From assembly GCA_963832895.1 (NCBI GenBank), contig CAWHVQ010000009.1, forward strand, positions 204,523-268,522: a DNA stretch of 64,000 nt, read 5' to 3'. Positions 17,196 through 26,436 of the stretch are shown piece after piece (positions within the stretch are counted from its first letter, which is position 1; the number at the start of each line of letters is the position of its first letter). Below the pieces are notes generated by a model that saw only the letters and a list, made by a program, of their open reading frames with translations, did not search any database and had not been told where the DNA came from. The position numbers and the translations under genes were made by a program. Origin of the DNA: JAMXLO01 sp963832895. GTDB lineage: Bacteria > Pseudomonadota > Alphaproteobacteria > Acetobacterales > Acetobacteraceae.

Positions 17196-17579
17196 ATGGC
17201 CAGCATCAGAGATCCGAACGACACCGCGGGCCGCCTCATCGCGGCCGACCGGGTCGAGGGCACCCGCATCTACAACCCTGCCGGCGAGGACCTCGGCAAT
17301 GTCGAGGACGTGATGATCGACAAGATCAGCGGCAGGATCGCCTACGCGGTGGTCGGCTTCGGTGGCTTCCTGGGCATCGGCAATCGGCACTATCCGCTGC
17401 CTTGGGAGACGCTGAAATACGACACGAATGTGGGTGGCTTTGTCGTCAATCTGGATAAGCGGACACTCGAGGGTGCGCCCTCCTACACCGACGCCGATAC
17501 AGTCGGCTGGGATGACCCCACCTGGGGGAAGGGCGTATACGACTACTACGGCGCACATCCCTATTGGGACATGCCATAA
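17196..17579 (+). CDS. PRC-barrel domain protein
   Basis: A 127-residue protein with a PRC-barrel: IAADRVEGTRIYNPAGEDLGNVEDVMIDKISGRIAYAVVGFGG fits the domain, spread over residues about 16-58. Then comes GNRHYPLPWETLKYD, a typical continuation in stand-alone bacterial PRC proteins, and a Tyr-rich C-terminus. Such proteins are often stress-related or of unknown function. The ATG at 17196 has AGAGGG upstream. A clear intrinsic terminator lies 10 bases after the stop. Confidence 0.9.
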   Translation: MASIRDPNDTAGRLIAADRVEGTRIYNPAGEDLGNVEDVMIDKISGRIAYAVVGFGGFLGIGNRHYPLPWETLKYDTNVGGFVVNLDKRTLEGAPSYTDADTVGWDDPTWGKGVYDYYGAHPYWDMP

Positions 17580-17589
17580 CGGATAACAG

Positions 17590-17615
17590 ACGGCGGCCTT
17601 CGGGCCGCCGTTTCT
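17590..17615 (+). terminator. Intrinsic terminator after the PRC-barrel gene
   Basis: A perfect 9-bp stem ACGGCGGCC / GGCCGCCGT (17590-17598 with 17603-17611) closes a TTCG tetraloop and runs into TTTCT. It lies between convergent genes, ending 4 bases before the LLM oxidoreductase stop, and may stop transcription from the plus side. Confidence 0.9.
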
Positions 17616-17618
17616 GCG

Positions 17619-18521
17619 TCAGGCGAACGTGGCGAAGATCTCCTCCATCGCCTTGAGCTGACCACCCGATGTTGACGACGGCACGATCACCGGCGTGCTG
17701 ACGCCGGACGCCTGCCATGCCTCCACCCCTTCGCGAACGCGTGCCACCGGTCCGAACAGCGACACATCATCGAGCCACCGGTCCGTCAGATACCGCGGCA
17801 CATCGTCGCGTCGGCCTTCAGCGATAGCACGCTCGATCTCCGTCATTTCCTCGCCGTAGCCCGCCTCCTTCCAGTAGTTGCGGTAGTTCGGCAGGAACGC
17901 ATAGTGGATCAGGTTCTTGCGGCACACGGACTTCGCTGCCTCGACGTCGTCGCTGATGCACGTCGGCAGCATGTTGCCGATGAAGAAGTCCGCGCTGTTG
18001 CGCTTGCTCGCCGGCAGCGCCGCCAGCGATGACGCCATGTGCGAACGCGCGGCGTTGGCGAACACCACACCCTGCGAAACCTCGCCGGCCAGCGCCACCA
18101 TCTTCTGCCGCAGCGCCGCGATGATGATCGGCGGGAATTCGCCCACGCCTTCCACCGCACGCAGATTCTCGACGAACGCACGCGTGTCGCCGAGTGGCTT
18201 GCCGACGGTGACGCCCATCCGCTGATGGCCTGGCGCATGTGCCACGCCGATGCCGAGACGGAAGCGACCGCCGGACACCTCGTGCATGAACGCAGCGCTC
18301 TGCGCGAAATCCAGAACGGTGCGCACGTAGATCGGCGCAATGGCGGTGCCGAACGGAATCCTATCCGTGTTCCACGCCATCGCCTCACACTGCGACATGT
18401 TGCCGTACATGCTCGGCGTGTAGATGCCGGCGAAACCGCGCCGTTCGACGTCGCGCGCGATATCGATGGTGAGGCGACGGCGGCCGGGGACAGCGACGAG
18501 GGAGATGGCAGGGAGAGACAT
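17619..18521 (-). CDS. LLM-class flavin-dependent oxidoreductase
   Basis: A 300-residue luciferase-like enzyme of the F420-dependent or FMN-dependent class. Typical segments are LTIDIARDVERRGFAGIYTPSM near residues 17-38, PFGTAIAPIYVRTVLDFAQSA near 58-78, and HEVSGGRFRLGIGVAHAPGHQRMG near 82-105. It differs clearly from the tandem pair at 11.4-13.2 kb, so it is a separate lineage. The start is placed at ATG 18521; a GTG at 18533 would add four residues. The substrate is unknown. Confidence 0.88.
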   Translation of the reverse strand: MSLPAISLVAVPGRRRLTIDIARDVERRGFAGIYTPSMYGNMSQCEAMAWNTDRIPFGTAIAPIYVRTVLDFAQSAAFMHEVSGGRFRLGIGVAHAPGHQRMGVTVGKPLGDTRAFVENLRAVEGVGEFPPIIIAALRQKMVALAGEVSQGVVFANAARSHMASSLAALPASKRNSADFFIGNMLPTCISDDVEAAKSVCRKNLIHYAFLPNYRNYWKEAGYGEEMTEIERAIAEGRRDDVPRYLTDRWLDDVSLFGPVARVREGVEAWQASGVSTPVIVPSSTSGGQLKAMEEIFATFA

Positions 18522-18933
18522 GGCGCGGTTCACTCGAATGGTGCAGTGATCAGCTTATCGCCCTAAGCGGGATTGGAACAGGCGCTCTGCTCCGCCCGGG
18601 TCAGACGCATGAACGCGGCTCACCTTCGGGATGAAAAGTGCTCCTTTGTGTTTGCGTGCCCGAATTCCTTATGGGGCACTGACAACCCCGCTAACCCAAC
18701 AAGCTGATGACAGGTGAACCATGGGACGTTCGTATCGCGGCACGTGGGCATTCGCCCTGCGCAACCGTCATGACGGCTGAGTAACAGCGCGCCCACAGGC
18801 CCAAGCCCACACTCCGGCACGGATCGTGACGTAGCTCATACCAACGCTGTCACTGACCTGTTCCTCTGAAACCCTCGCTGGCGTTGACACGCGCCAGTCC
18901 CAGCCGCCGCAAACCTCCGAAAGGACAACAACA
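18522..18933. other. Intergenic region before the RTX-type gene
   Basis: About 410 bases hold no convincing gene. A TTGACA hexamer at 18884-18889 is a possible -35 for the repeat-protein gene, but no good -10 follows. A 19-codon frame beginning ATGGGACGTTCG near 18721 has a weak AGGTGA before it and could be chance. Confidence 0.4.
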
Positions 18934-21900
18934 ATGGCTATTTCGAGCACCTTCAGCCCCACCACTGGCGTGCTGACGGCGACCGGCGATAACGCCAAGA
19001 ACGCGATCACATTCAGCCGCGACGCAGCCGGAAGCCTCCTCGTCAACGGTGGTGCAGTAGCTATCGCCGGCGGCAACCCCACAGTCGCCAACACCGCTCA
19101 GGTCCAAGGGTTCGGCCAAGGCGCCAACGACACAATCGCGCTCGACGAAGCCAACGGCGCATTGCCGGCGGCCGAACTGTTTGGCGGCGACGGCAACGAC
19201 ACACTCACCGGCGGTTCAGGCGCGGATCAGCTCTTCGGACAGGCCGGCAACGACATCCTTCTCGGCAAGGGCGGCAACGACCTGCTGTTCGGCGGTGACG
19301 GCAACGACACGCTGACCGGCGGGGCGGGCGACGACCAGGTGTTCGGCCAGGGCGGCGACGACCGCATGATCTGGAACCCAGGCGATGGCAGCGACCTGTT
19401 CGAGGGCGGCGATGGCACCGATACCGCCGAGGTCAATGGTGGCAACGGCAACGAGACCTTCACCATATCGGCAAACGGCACGCGCGTGCTTTTCGCTCGC
19501 ACCGACCCCGCGCCGTTCACCCTCGATATCGGCACCACCGAGAACCTCGTCCTCAACGCCAATGGCGGCGACGACATCATCACCGCTGGCAACGGCCTCG
19601 CAGGCCTGATCCAGCTCACTCTCGATGGTGGCGCAGGCAACGACACCATCACCGGCGGCGACGGCAACGATATGCTGATTGGCGGTGACGGCAACGATCT
19701 TATCACCGGCGGGCGAGGCAACGACGTGGCGCAACTCGGCGCCGGCGACGACACGTTCGTCTGGAACCCGGGCGATGGCAGTGACACGGTCGAAGGCCAG
19801 AGCGGCAACGACACGCTGCTGTTCAACGGCGCGAACGTCAACGAGAACATCGACATCTCGGCCAACGGCTCCCGCGTGCGCTTCTTCCGTGATGTCGGTA
19901 ACGTCACGATGGACATCAACAGCATCGAGAACATCGATTTCACTGCCCGCGGAGGCGCCGACACCATCACGGTTCATGACCTGAGCGGCACCGGCGTGAA
20001 GCAGGTCAATGTCGACCTGGCCGCGACGCCCGGCAGCGGCACCGGCGATGGCCAGGCTGACACCGTGATCGTCGAAGGCAGATCGACGAACGATCACATC
20101 ACCATCAGCGGCACCGCCTCTTCAGTCGTGGTAGCGGGACTGCCGGCGCAGGTCGCGATCAGCGGTGCCGAGGGCGCCAACGACTCGCTGATTATCGACA
20201 CTCTTGGCGGTAACGACACCATCGATGCGTCAGCGTTGGCCGTCGGCGTGATCGGGCTCAGGATCGACGCCGGTGATGGCAACGACACCATCGTCGGCAG
20301 CGCCGGAGCCGACGTGCTGATCGGCGGTGCCGGCAACGACGTGATCACCGGCGGCATGGGCAACGACGTCGCGCTCATGGGCGACGGCGACGATAAGTTC
20401 ATCTGGAATCCGGGCGACGGCAGCGACACGGTCGAAGGCCAGGGCGGCAACGACACGCTGGTGTTCAACGGCTCCAACGCCAACGAGAACATCGACATTT
20501 CGGCCAACGGCTCGCGCGCACGCTTCTTCCGCGATGTCGGCAACGTCGCCATGGACCTCAACGGGGTCGAGCAGATCCAGCTCGCTGCCCTGGGCGGTGC
20601 CGACATCATCACGGTCAACGATCTGACCGGCACGGACGTCAAGCAGGTTGCGATCGATCTGGCGGCGGCTGGCACCACCAGCGGCGACAGTGCGTCCGAT
20701 CAGGTCATCGTCAACGGCGCCGCCGGTGACGATGCGATCAAGATTGCGCGCAACGGCAGCACCGTGACGGTGAACGGGCTCTCTGCGCAGGTGACGATTG
20801 CCCACCCCGACGCGACCGACGCACTCGTCGTCAACGGCCTCGGCGGCAACGACACCATTGACGCTTCGGCCCTCAGCGCCGGCCACATGGTCCTGACGCT
20901 GAACGGCGGCGACGGCAATGACACGCTTGTTGGCAGCGAAGGGAACGACCTGATCGTCGGTGGCCGCGGCGACGACGTGGCACAGATGGGCAAGGGTGAC
21001 GACACCTTCGTCTGGAACCCAGGCGACGGCAGCGACACGGTCGAAGGTCAGGCCGGCACCGACACGCTGCTGTTCAATGGCGCCAACGTCGCCGAGAACA
21101 TCGACATCTCGGCCAACGGCTCGCGCGTGCGCTTCTTCCGTGACGTTGGCAACGTCACCATGGACCTGAACAGCGTCGAACACATCCAGTTCAATGCCCT
21201 GGGCGGCGCCGACACCATTACGGTCAACGATCTGACCGGGACCGACACGAACCAGGTCGCCGTCGATCTGGCATCGCCGCCCGGCAGCGGTGTTGGCGAT
21301 GGCCAGGCGGATACGGTAGTCATCAACGGCACCGCCGGCGACGACGTGATCACGATCGCCGACAACAATGGCGTGGTCACGGTGTCGGGTCTGGCCAGCA
21401 CGGTGACCATCACCGGCTTCGAAGCGACCGATAAGCTCGTCATCAACGGTCTAGGCGGCGACGATGTCATCGAGGCGTCGGGTCTCGGGACAGGGATGCA
21501 GCTCACCGCCAACGGTGGTGACGGCGATGACGTGCTGATCGGCAGCGCCGGCAACGACACTCTGAGCGGCGGCGCAGGCGACGACGTGTTGATCGGCAAT
21601 GGCGGAAACGACATTCTCGACGGCGGCTCCGGCAACAACATCGTTCTCAACAGCATCATCGCAAAGTCGCTGGCCGCTCCGTCGGTCGCCTCGGATCCGG
21701 CGCAGCAGAGTGTCTACAGTGGCACCTCTGGTCACGACGACATCAGGCTTGCCGGAAGTGACGGCGGAGTGACGGTCAGCGGTCTCGCCAAGCCGGTCAC
21801 CATTACCAGCGCAGGAGGTCCCAACGCCCCAGTCGTGATCGATGGCCTCGGTGGCTCCGACACCATCGACGCGTCCGGCGTCACCGGACCCGGCATGCAG

Positions 21901-22230
21901 TTCATCCTCGATGGTGGTTCAGGCAACGACACGCTGCACGGCGGGGCAGGGAATGACCTGCTGCTCGGTGGCGACGGTGCCGACAAGTTCGTTTTCTCCG
22001 GCACCAATGGCATCGACACGATCGCTGATTTCCAGCACGGGATCGATAAAATCCAAATCTCCGGATACGGCGCACCGCTCGGCAACTTCGGAGATCTTAC
22101 CGGCCACATCACGCAGGTTGGCGCCGATGTTCAGGTCGATCTCGGCAGCAAGGCTGCGGGGGCGGGGATGATCGTCCTCCAGAACACTCAGCTCGCGACC
22201 GTCAGCGCCTCGGATTTTGCATTCGCATAG
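18934..22230 (+). CDS. RTX-type calcium-binding repeat protein, likely type I secreted
   Basis: A 1098-residue acidic protein with many GGxGxDxLx nonapeptides (for example GGDGNDTLTGG, GGAGDDQVFGQ, GGDGNDLITGG). These form Ca2+-binding beta-rolls outside the cell. Between the rolls is a repeated module of about 200 residues. Each full copy opens (F/M)(V/I)WNPGDGSD near residues 147, 276, 491 and 694, followed by ENIDISANGSR, RFFRDVGNV and a GGAD.ITV segment. The C-terminus GADKFVFSGTNGIDTIADFQHGIDKI and the end VSASDFAFA look like a type I secretion signal; there is no N-terminal signal peptide. No enzymatic domain is visible and no ABC/MFP export genes are adjacent. It could be an adhesin or surface-layer-like protein. 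Confidence 0.9.
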   Translation: MAISSTFSPTTGVLTATGDNAKNAITFSRDAAGSLLVNGGAVAIAGGNPTVANTAQVQGFGQGANDTIALDEANGALPAAELFGGDGNDTLTGGSGADQLFGQAGNDILLGKGGNDLLFGGDGNDTLTGGAGDDQVFGQGGDDRMIWNPGDGSDLFEGGDGTDTAEVNGGNGNETFTISANGTRVLFARTDPAPFTLDIGTTENLVLNANGGDDIITAGNGLAGLIQLTLDGGAGNDTITGGDGNDMLIGGDGNDLITGGRGNDVAQLGAGDDTFVWNPGDGSDTVEGQSGNDTLLFNGANVNENIDISANGSRVRFFRDVGNVTMDINSIENIDFTARGGADTITVHDLSGTGVKQVNVDLAATPGSGTGDGQADTVIVEGRSTNDHITISGTASSVVVAGLPAQVAISGAEGANDSLIIDTLGGNDTIDASALAVGVIGLRIDAGDGNDTIVGSAGADVLIGGAGNDVITGGMGNDVALMGDGDDKFIWNPGDGSDTVEGQGGNDTLVFNGSNANENIDISANGSRARFFRDVGNVAMDLNGVEQIQLAALGGADIITVNDLTGTDVKQVAIDLAAAGTTSGDSASDQVIVNGAAGDDAIKIARNGSTVTVNGLSAQVTIAHPDATDALVVNGLGGNDTIDASALSAGHMVLTLNGGDGNDTLVGSEGNDLIVGGRGDDVAQMGKGDDTFVWNPGDGSDTVEGQAGTDTLLFNGANVAENIDISANGSRVRFFRDVGNVTMDLNSVEHIQFNALGGADTITVNDLTGTDTNQVAVDLASPPGSGVGDGQADTVVINGTAGDDVITIADNNGVVTVSGLASTVTITGFEATDKLVINGLGGDDVIEASGLGTGMQLTANGGDGDDVLIGSAGNDTLSGGAGDDVLIGNGGNDILDGGSGNNIVLNSIIAKSLAAPSVASDPAQQSVYSGTSGHDDIRLAGSDGGVTVSGLAKPVTITSAGGPNAPVVIDGLGGSDTIDASGVTGPGMQFILDGGSGNDTLHGGAGNDLLLGGDGADKFVFSGTNGIDTIADFQHGIDKIQISGYGAPLGNFGDLTGHITQVGADVQVDLGSKAAGAGMIVLQNTQLATVSASDFAFA

Positions 22231-22248
22231 TGTTCGTGCCGGTCACTG

Positions 22249-22273
22249 GGGCGGTGACGCAACCACACCGCCC
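22249..22273 (+). terminator. Hairpin after the RTX-type gene, possible terminator
   Basis: GGGCGGTG (22249-22256) pairs perfectly with CACCGCCC (22266-22273) across a 9-base loop. It begins 19 bases after the stop. No T-run follows, so its strength as a terminator is uncertain. Confidence 0.5.
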
Positions 22274-22363
22274 TGATGAACCCCCTTCGCAACCTCTTGC
22301 TCCTCCCCATGACGTGCCGCGCCGGGACGTGTTAGACGTCGGGCAAATCGGCGGGAGGACGGA

Positions 22364-23650
22364 ATGGCACTCTGGATCAGACTGATGGTTGGCATGGCGG
22401 CCTTGGCCTGGGCCGGCGCGGCGTCAGCCGACCAGGTCACGTTGCGGATGTGGATGCACGAGCATCCGCCGCGGATCCCCATCGACAAGCAGATCGTCGC
22501 CGAGTTCGAGAAGGCCAATCCCGATATCAAGATAGATCACGAGATCATCCCCGTCGCGGAATATCCCACCAAGCTGCTGACCGCCTTCGCCGCCGGATCG
22601 GGTCCGGACATATTCAATCAAAGCTCCATGCTGGTCGCCCAGTACTACAATGCACACATCCTTGCGCCCATCGACTATGCGGCGATGGGCCTGGCGAACG
22701 AGGCAGCACTGACCTCGCAATACTCCAGCGGCTTCGATGGCATCCGCTTCCAGGGCAAGCTGTACGGAATTCCCACTGAGGTGAGCAACTGGGCGTGCTT
22801 CGCCAACAACGCGATCTGGCGCGAGGCTGGCCTCGATCCCGACAAGGATTTCCCGAAGACCTGGGAGGCACTTCCCGCGGTGGCCGAGAAGCTCACCCAG
22901 CGAGACGTGAATGGCGTGCCACGACGACGCGGCTTCGACTTCAACTGGCCCAATCGCGCCACCTTCTGGTTCATGCCGAACACGATGCTGCACCAGCTCG
23001 GCACCACCATGGTCGATGAGGAGAACTACAAGGCAACCATCGACACGCCGACGGCACGCAGGGTGTTCCACTACTTTCAGGACTGGGCGAACAAGTATCG
23101 CCTCGGCGGACCGCAATACACGGACGCCCGCACTGACTTTCTCGGCGGCCGGCTCGCGACCGACTGCAGTTTTGGCATCTGGGGAATTCCGCAGATGGCG
23201 GCAGCGAAGATCGACTGGTCGGTACATCCCGCGCCGCGCTGGAAGGACGCGGTATCCGACAACGGCATCGACATATATGCCTTCTACATGATGGTCAACG
23301 CACGCTCCTCGCCGGCGGCGCAGAAGGCGGCATGGAAGCTGGTGCGGTTCTATACCGACCATGCGGCCGAACTGTTCGCGGGCGCCGGTCTGTTCGTGCC
23401 TCGCAAGGAAGTGACCGACAGCGAAGCCTACAAGAGCAACCCGGCGGCGCCCTTCTTCCTGGCCGAGTTGAAGAAGGCGCGGTTCTCGCCGCGCGTGGTG
23501 GGATACGATCAGGTGGTGGACGCGATGTTGCGCGGCCGCGACGCAATGCTGCAGGGCCAGTCGGTTGAATCGGTGCTCCCGACCATGGACGACGAAGTCA
23601 ACGCGGTGCTCAACCGCGAACGCGCGCGTGCCGCCGCGATGGCCAGGTAG
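22364..23650 (+). CDS. ABC transporter extracellular solute-binding protein (sugar type)
   Basis: A 428-residue periplasmic binding protein of the MalE/UgpB-like family. Residues 1-22 form a signal peptide (AALAWAGAASA then DQV). The mature part has IVAEFEKANPDIKIDHEIIP and LLTAFAAGSGPDIFN, typical of lobe 1, then QGKLYGIPTEVSNWACFANN at the hinge region. Sugar, polyol or glycerol-phosphate ligands are usual. GGGAGGACGG precedes the ATG. It is the first gene of an importer operon with two permeases downstream, but no ATPase gene. Confidence 0.92.
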   Translation: MALWIRLMVGMAALAWAGAASADQVTLRMWMHEHPPRIPIDKQIVAEFEKANPDIKIDHEIIPVAEYPTKLLTAFAAGSGPDIFNQSSMLVAQYYNAHILAPIDYAAMGLANEAALTSQYSSGFDGIRFQGKLYGIPTEVSNWACFANNAIWREAGLDPDKDFPKTWEALPAVAEKLTQRDVNGVPRRRGFDFNWPNRATFWFMPNTMLHQLGTTMVDEENYKATIDTPTARRVFHYFQDWANKYRLGGPQYTDARTDFLGGRLATDCSFGIWGIPQMAAAKIDWSVHPAPRWKDAVSDNGIDIYAFYMMVNARSSPAAQKAAWKLVRFYTDHAAELFAGAGLFVPRKEVTDSEAYKSNPAAPFFLAELKKARFSPRVVGYDQVVDAMLRGRDAMLQGQSVESVLPTMDDEVNAVLNRERARAAAMAR

Positions 23651-24550
23651 GTGCTTCGCCGACTCGCATTGATCGGGCGCACCAGGTTGCGCTTTCACTT
23701 CAAATGGTGGGGGCTGGTGTTCGTCCTGCCGGCGGTGGGGTTCTTCGCCGCCTTCAACGTGTTTCCGATGCTGTTCGGGCTCTACCTGAGTTTCACGGAC
23801 TACGACCTGCTCAATCCGCCGCTGTGGGTGGGATTGGACAACTTCGCCAACCTGTTGTCCGACAAGCTGTTCCTGACGGCACTGCGCAACACGCTGATGT
23901 TTGTCGCGGGAGCAACGCTGCCGGTGTGGATACTCTCGCTGCTCGCAGCACTGCTGTTCGACCAGGCATTCCGCGGACGCGACATCGTCAAGGCCGCGTT
24001 CTTCCTGCCCGTGCTGCCGCCCATCGTGGTCGTGGCGGTGATCTGGCGCGTGCTGCTGCATCCAAACGGCGTGATGACCTGGCTGATCGGCGGACGCTGG
24101 GGAATGACAGAGATCCGCTGGCTGGCCGATGCGGTGCTCGCGCCGCTCTCGATGATCGCGGTGCACGACTGGGCCGCCATTCCGTTCTTCATGGTGATCT
24201 GGCTGGCCGGGCTCGCCGGCATCCCCACCGAACAGCGCGAGGCCGCAGCGCTCGACGGCGCGGGCCCGGTGCGCACCTTCTGGTACATCGAGCTGCCGCA
24301 TCTGCGCGCAACCGCCGTGCTGGTGGCCGCGCTATCGTCCATCAATGCGTTCCAGGCATTCGCGCTGCAATACGTGCTGCCGACCGATCCCGGTGGACCA
24401 GCGAATTCGACATTGGTGCTGGGCCTGCTGGTGCTGAAATACGGCTTCCAATACTTCCGCATGGGCGATGCGGCGGCGGTCTCGATGGTGATGTTCGCGA
24501 TGATCCTTCTCGTCACCGTCGTGCAGTTGCGGTTCAACCGCCGTGCGTGA
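23651..24550 (+). CDS. ABC transporter permease, MalF-like
   Basis: A 299-residue inner-membrane permease with six hydrophobic helices. The ATPase-docking EAA loop reads EQREAAALDGAGPVRTFWYI near residues 196-215. The start is GTG at 23651, directly after the binding-protein stop with no gap, so translation is probably coupled. With the next gene it forms the membrane channel of a carbohydrate-type importer. Confidence 0.92.
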   Translation: MLRRLALIGRTRLRFHFKWWGLVFVLPAVGFFAAFNVFPMLFGLYLSFTDYDLLNPPLWVGLDNFANLLSDKLFLTALRNTLMFVAGATLPVWILSLLAALLFDQAFRGRDIVKAAFFLPVLPPIVVVAVIWRVLLHPNGVMTWLIGGRWGMTEIRWLADAVLAPLSMIAVHDWAAIPFFMVIWLAGLAGIPTEQREAAALDGAGPVRTFWYIELPHLRATAVLVAALSSINAFQAFALQYVLPTDPGGPANSTLVLGLLVLKYGFQYFRMGDAAAVSMVMFAMILLVTVVQLRFNRRA

Positions 24551-25364
24551 GCGTCCCGTCCGCTTCTTGATCGCCGCAGCGGCAGCCGCGATCTTCGCGT
24601 TCCCGATCTGGTTCATGGTGAGCTCCGCCTTCAAGGCGGAAGCGGAAGTCCAGGCGATCCCGCTGCATTTCTTCCCCCACCACTTTCAGGGCTTGGCGCA
24701 GTTCCGCCAGGCGGCGGAGATCGCGCCGCTGTGGCGCTATTTCCTGAACTCGTGGATCTACGCGGCCTCGCATGTCGGCATCACGGTGTTCTTCGGCTCG
24801 CTTGCCGGATTTGGCTTCGCGAAATACCGGTTTCCCGGGCGAACGCTGCTGTTCGTTGCCGTGCTGTCCACGATCATGGTGCCGTTCCAGGTACTGGTCG
24901 TACCGTTGTTCGTCGAGGTGAAGTGGTTCGGTTGGGAGAACAGCTACGCTGGCCTGATCATTCCCGGGATGATGAACGCATTCGGCGTGTTCATGATGCG
25001 GCAATACGCGTCGGATTTGCCGGACGAACTGATTGAGGCGGCGCGCGTCGATGGCGCCGGCGAGTTCCACATCTTCCTGCGGATCGCGCTGCCCCTGCTG
25101 CTGCCGGCGCTCGCCAGTCTCGCGATCATCGTGTTCATCTGGTCGTGGGGGAATTTCCTCTGGCCGCTGGTGATCGTGCAGGATAAGGACCTCAACGTGT
25201 TGTCGGTCGGCATGACAAGCTACAGTCAGCCGTATCAGCGCGAGCCGATGTGGGCGGCTGCCATGGCTGCCTCAACCGTCGCGACATTGCCCATCGCCGC
25301 GCTGTTCGTGTTCTTCCAGCGGTATTTTGTCAAAGGGCTGACGGCGGCTGCGGTGAAGGGGTGA
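24543..25364 (+). CDS. ABC transporter permease, MalG-like
   Basis: A 273-residue permease with six helices and the EAA loop DELIEAARVDGAGEFHIFLRI near residues 161-181. It begins with GTG at 24543, overlapping the MalF-like gene by 8 bases. The protein ends FFQRYFVKGLTAAAVKG, the usual end of this family. No ATP-binding gene follows; energy may come from a shared ATPase such as the MalK-like protein at 37.8 kb, or one outside the window. Confidence 0.92.
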   Translation: MRERPVRFLIAAAAAAIFAFPIWFMVSSAFKAEAEVQAIPLHFFPHHFQGLAQFRQAAEIAPLWRYFLNSWIYAASHVGITVFFGSLAGFGFAKYRFPGRTLLFVAVLSTIMVPFQVLVVPLFVEVKWFGWENSYAGLIIPGMMNAFGVFMMRQYASDLPDELIEAARVDGAGEFHIFLRIALPLLLPALASLAIIVFIWSWGNFLWPLVIVQDKDLNVLSVGMTSYSQPYQREPMWAAAMAASTVATLPIAALFVFFQRYFVKGLTAAAVKG

Positions 25365-25421
25365 GCTACTCGGTTCGGCGGCTGACGCGGGGCCAGATGA
25401 ACCAGGCGGCGATGCTCCCAA

Positions 25422-25877
25422 TCATACGGACGTCATGGGCCGGAGCAGTCGCGGATCCCAGTCCAACGGTGCGGGAACCGTCGGTCGGATGCGGACTGCC
25501 TCGGGATGGGCTGGATTGATCACGTAGTTCGGTTCGCGCGGCACCAGCGCGGATGGGACGCGCAGCACCGCGGTGCGTCCCGCCGAAAGCCAGCCGCGAC
25601 CGGCCCGCAACGCAGTCGGACTGTCGAGCTCACGCCAGTTCGGTGGCGGCTGTTCCGTCAGATCGTCAAACGCGATGTCGTCCGGAATATCAGCGTCCAC
25701 CAGAAAAGTTCGATCGAAGTCCCTGCCCTGCACGAGGAACTCGAGCATCGCGAGCGACAGCGAGCCAGCGGCGTAGATTACCGGGAAGCCCGAGGGGTTC
25801 CAGCGTCCGCCACGAGCAGCGGCGCTGCCTCCGTCCCAGATCGGGTAGGCGTCCGTTCCCAACCGCACGACGCGCAT
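25422..25877 (-). CDS. RES-domain toxin of a type II toxin-antitoxin pair
   Basis: A 151-residue RES-family protein. The conserved Arg lies in ARGGRWNPSGFPVIYAAGS (residues 21-39), the Glu in LAMLEFLV (42-49), and the Ser in RVPSALVP (106-113). Known RES toxins (for example MbcT) degrade NAD+. The gene follows its antitoxin with a 7-base gap, the standard antitoxin-first order. The length is normal and no frame damage is visible, so the module looks functional. Confidence 0.9.
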   Translation of the reverse strand: MRVVRLGTDAYPIWDGGSAAARGGRWNPSGFPVIYAAGSLSLAMLEFLVQGRDFDRTFLVDADIPDDIAFDDLTEQPPPNWRELDSPTALRAGRGWLSAGRTAVLRVPSALVPREPNYVINPAHPEAVRIRPTVPAPLDWDPRLLRPMTSV

Positions 25878-25884
25878 TTGGTAA

Positions 25885-26325
25885 TCAAACCGGCAAACTG
25901 AATTCGATGTTGGTCAAAACGCGCTCAACCATCCTTGCGCCAAGGTCGGTTGCCGCGACTTCAATGGGCATACGGTTGGTCAAAAGCAGATGCGGTGCGT
26001 TCAGCCACTCTCGGGCCTTGTCCGGGTCGCGGAATGCCTGCTGTGCCAGGGCGGTGATGCGGGCCAGTCGCTCGGCGCGTTCGCTGGCAGACGGCGATAG
26101 GATGCGGCTGCGCTTGTAGGTAGCCGGCGAGACCACGAGCGAGGCCACACGGCGGCGCAGTCCGTCTCGGTTTGGCGCGGCCTGAGCGGCCAATGCGGGC
26201 ACCACGGCACGCGGCAAGCCATGAGCGATCGCTTCTGACAATTCACCCACGGAATGTGGATCGCACCCAAGCGTCCGGGCACCGCCAAGCGCGGCGGAGA
26301 CCTTGGCAATTTCGACAGGATACAT
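25885..26325 (-). CDS. Xre/MbcA/ParS-type antitoxin
   Basis: A 146-residue antitoxin with an N-terminal helical region including VGELSEAIAHGLPRAVVPAL. The C-terminal toxin-binding domain (MbcA/ParS/Xre type) has RLARITALAQQAFRDPDKAREWLNAPH and then GARMVERVLTNIEFS. It would neutralise the RES toxin and repress the operon. Imperfect GCCTCA repeats around 26347-26375, just upstream, may be its operator. The gene is divergent from the GT9 glycosyltransferase. Confidence 0.9.
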   Translation of the reverse strand: MYPVEIAKVSAALGGARTLGCDPHSVGELSEAIAHGLPRAVVPALAAQAAPNRDGLRRRVASLVVSPATYKRSRILSPSASERAERLARITALAQQAFRDPDKAREWLNAPHLLLTNRMPIEVAATDLGARMVERVLTNIEFSLPV

Positions 26326-26346
26326 CGCGCCGTTGGTATCAAGTGA

Positions 26347-26376
26347 TGCCTCAATTTAGGCTCATATGGCCTCATT
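26347..26376. promoter_or_regulatory. Possible antitoxin operator with repeated GCCTCA elements
   Basis: TGCCTCAATT (from about 26347) and TGGCCTCATT (from about 26367) flank an imperfect palindrome AGGCTCATATGGCCT. The site lies between the divergent antitoxin and glycosyltransferase genes, where an autoregulated toxin-antitoxin operator is expected. This is inference from repeats and position only. Confidence 0.4.
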
Positions 26377-26436
26377 GGCAACCCAAGCCGGCTCCCCCGG
26401 TTCGCCTAACCCCCCGTCGGCTGCTAATCCGCTGGC

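Noticed and set aside
18721..18780. 19-codon leader peptide upstream of the RTX gene
   Set aside because: Weak ribosome site, no attenuator-like structure or repeated codons, and it ends about 150 bases before the gene.
18934..22230. CRISPR or satellite array because of repeated DNA
   Set aside because: The repeats stay in one reading frame, vary in sequence as protein motifs do, and encode RTX nonapeptides.
22424..24301. Long minus-strand open frame opposite the sugar importer (625 codons)
   Set aside because: It is the complement of clear binding-protein and permease genes; its amino-acid make-up (Arg/His/Gln-rich) matches no family and reflects high GC content.
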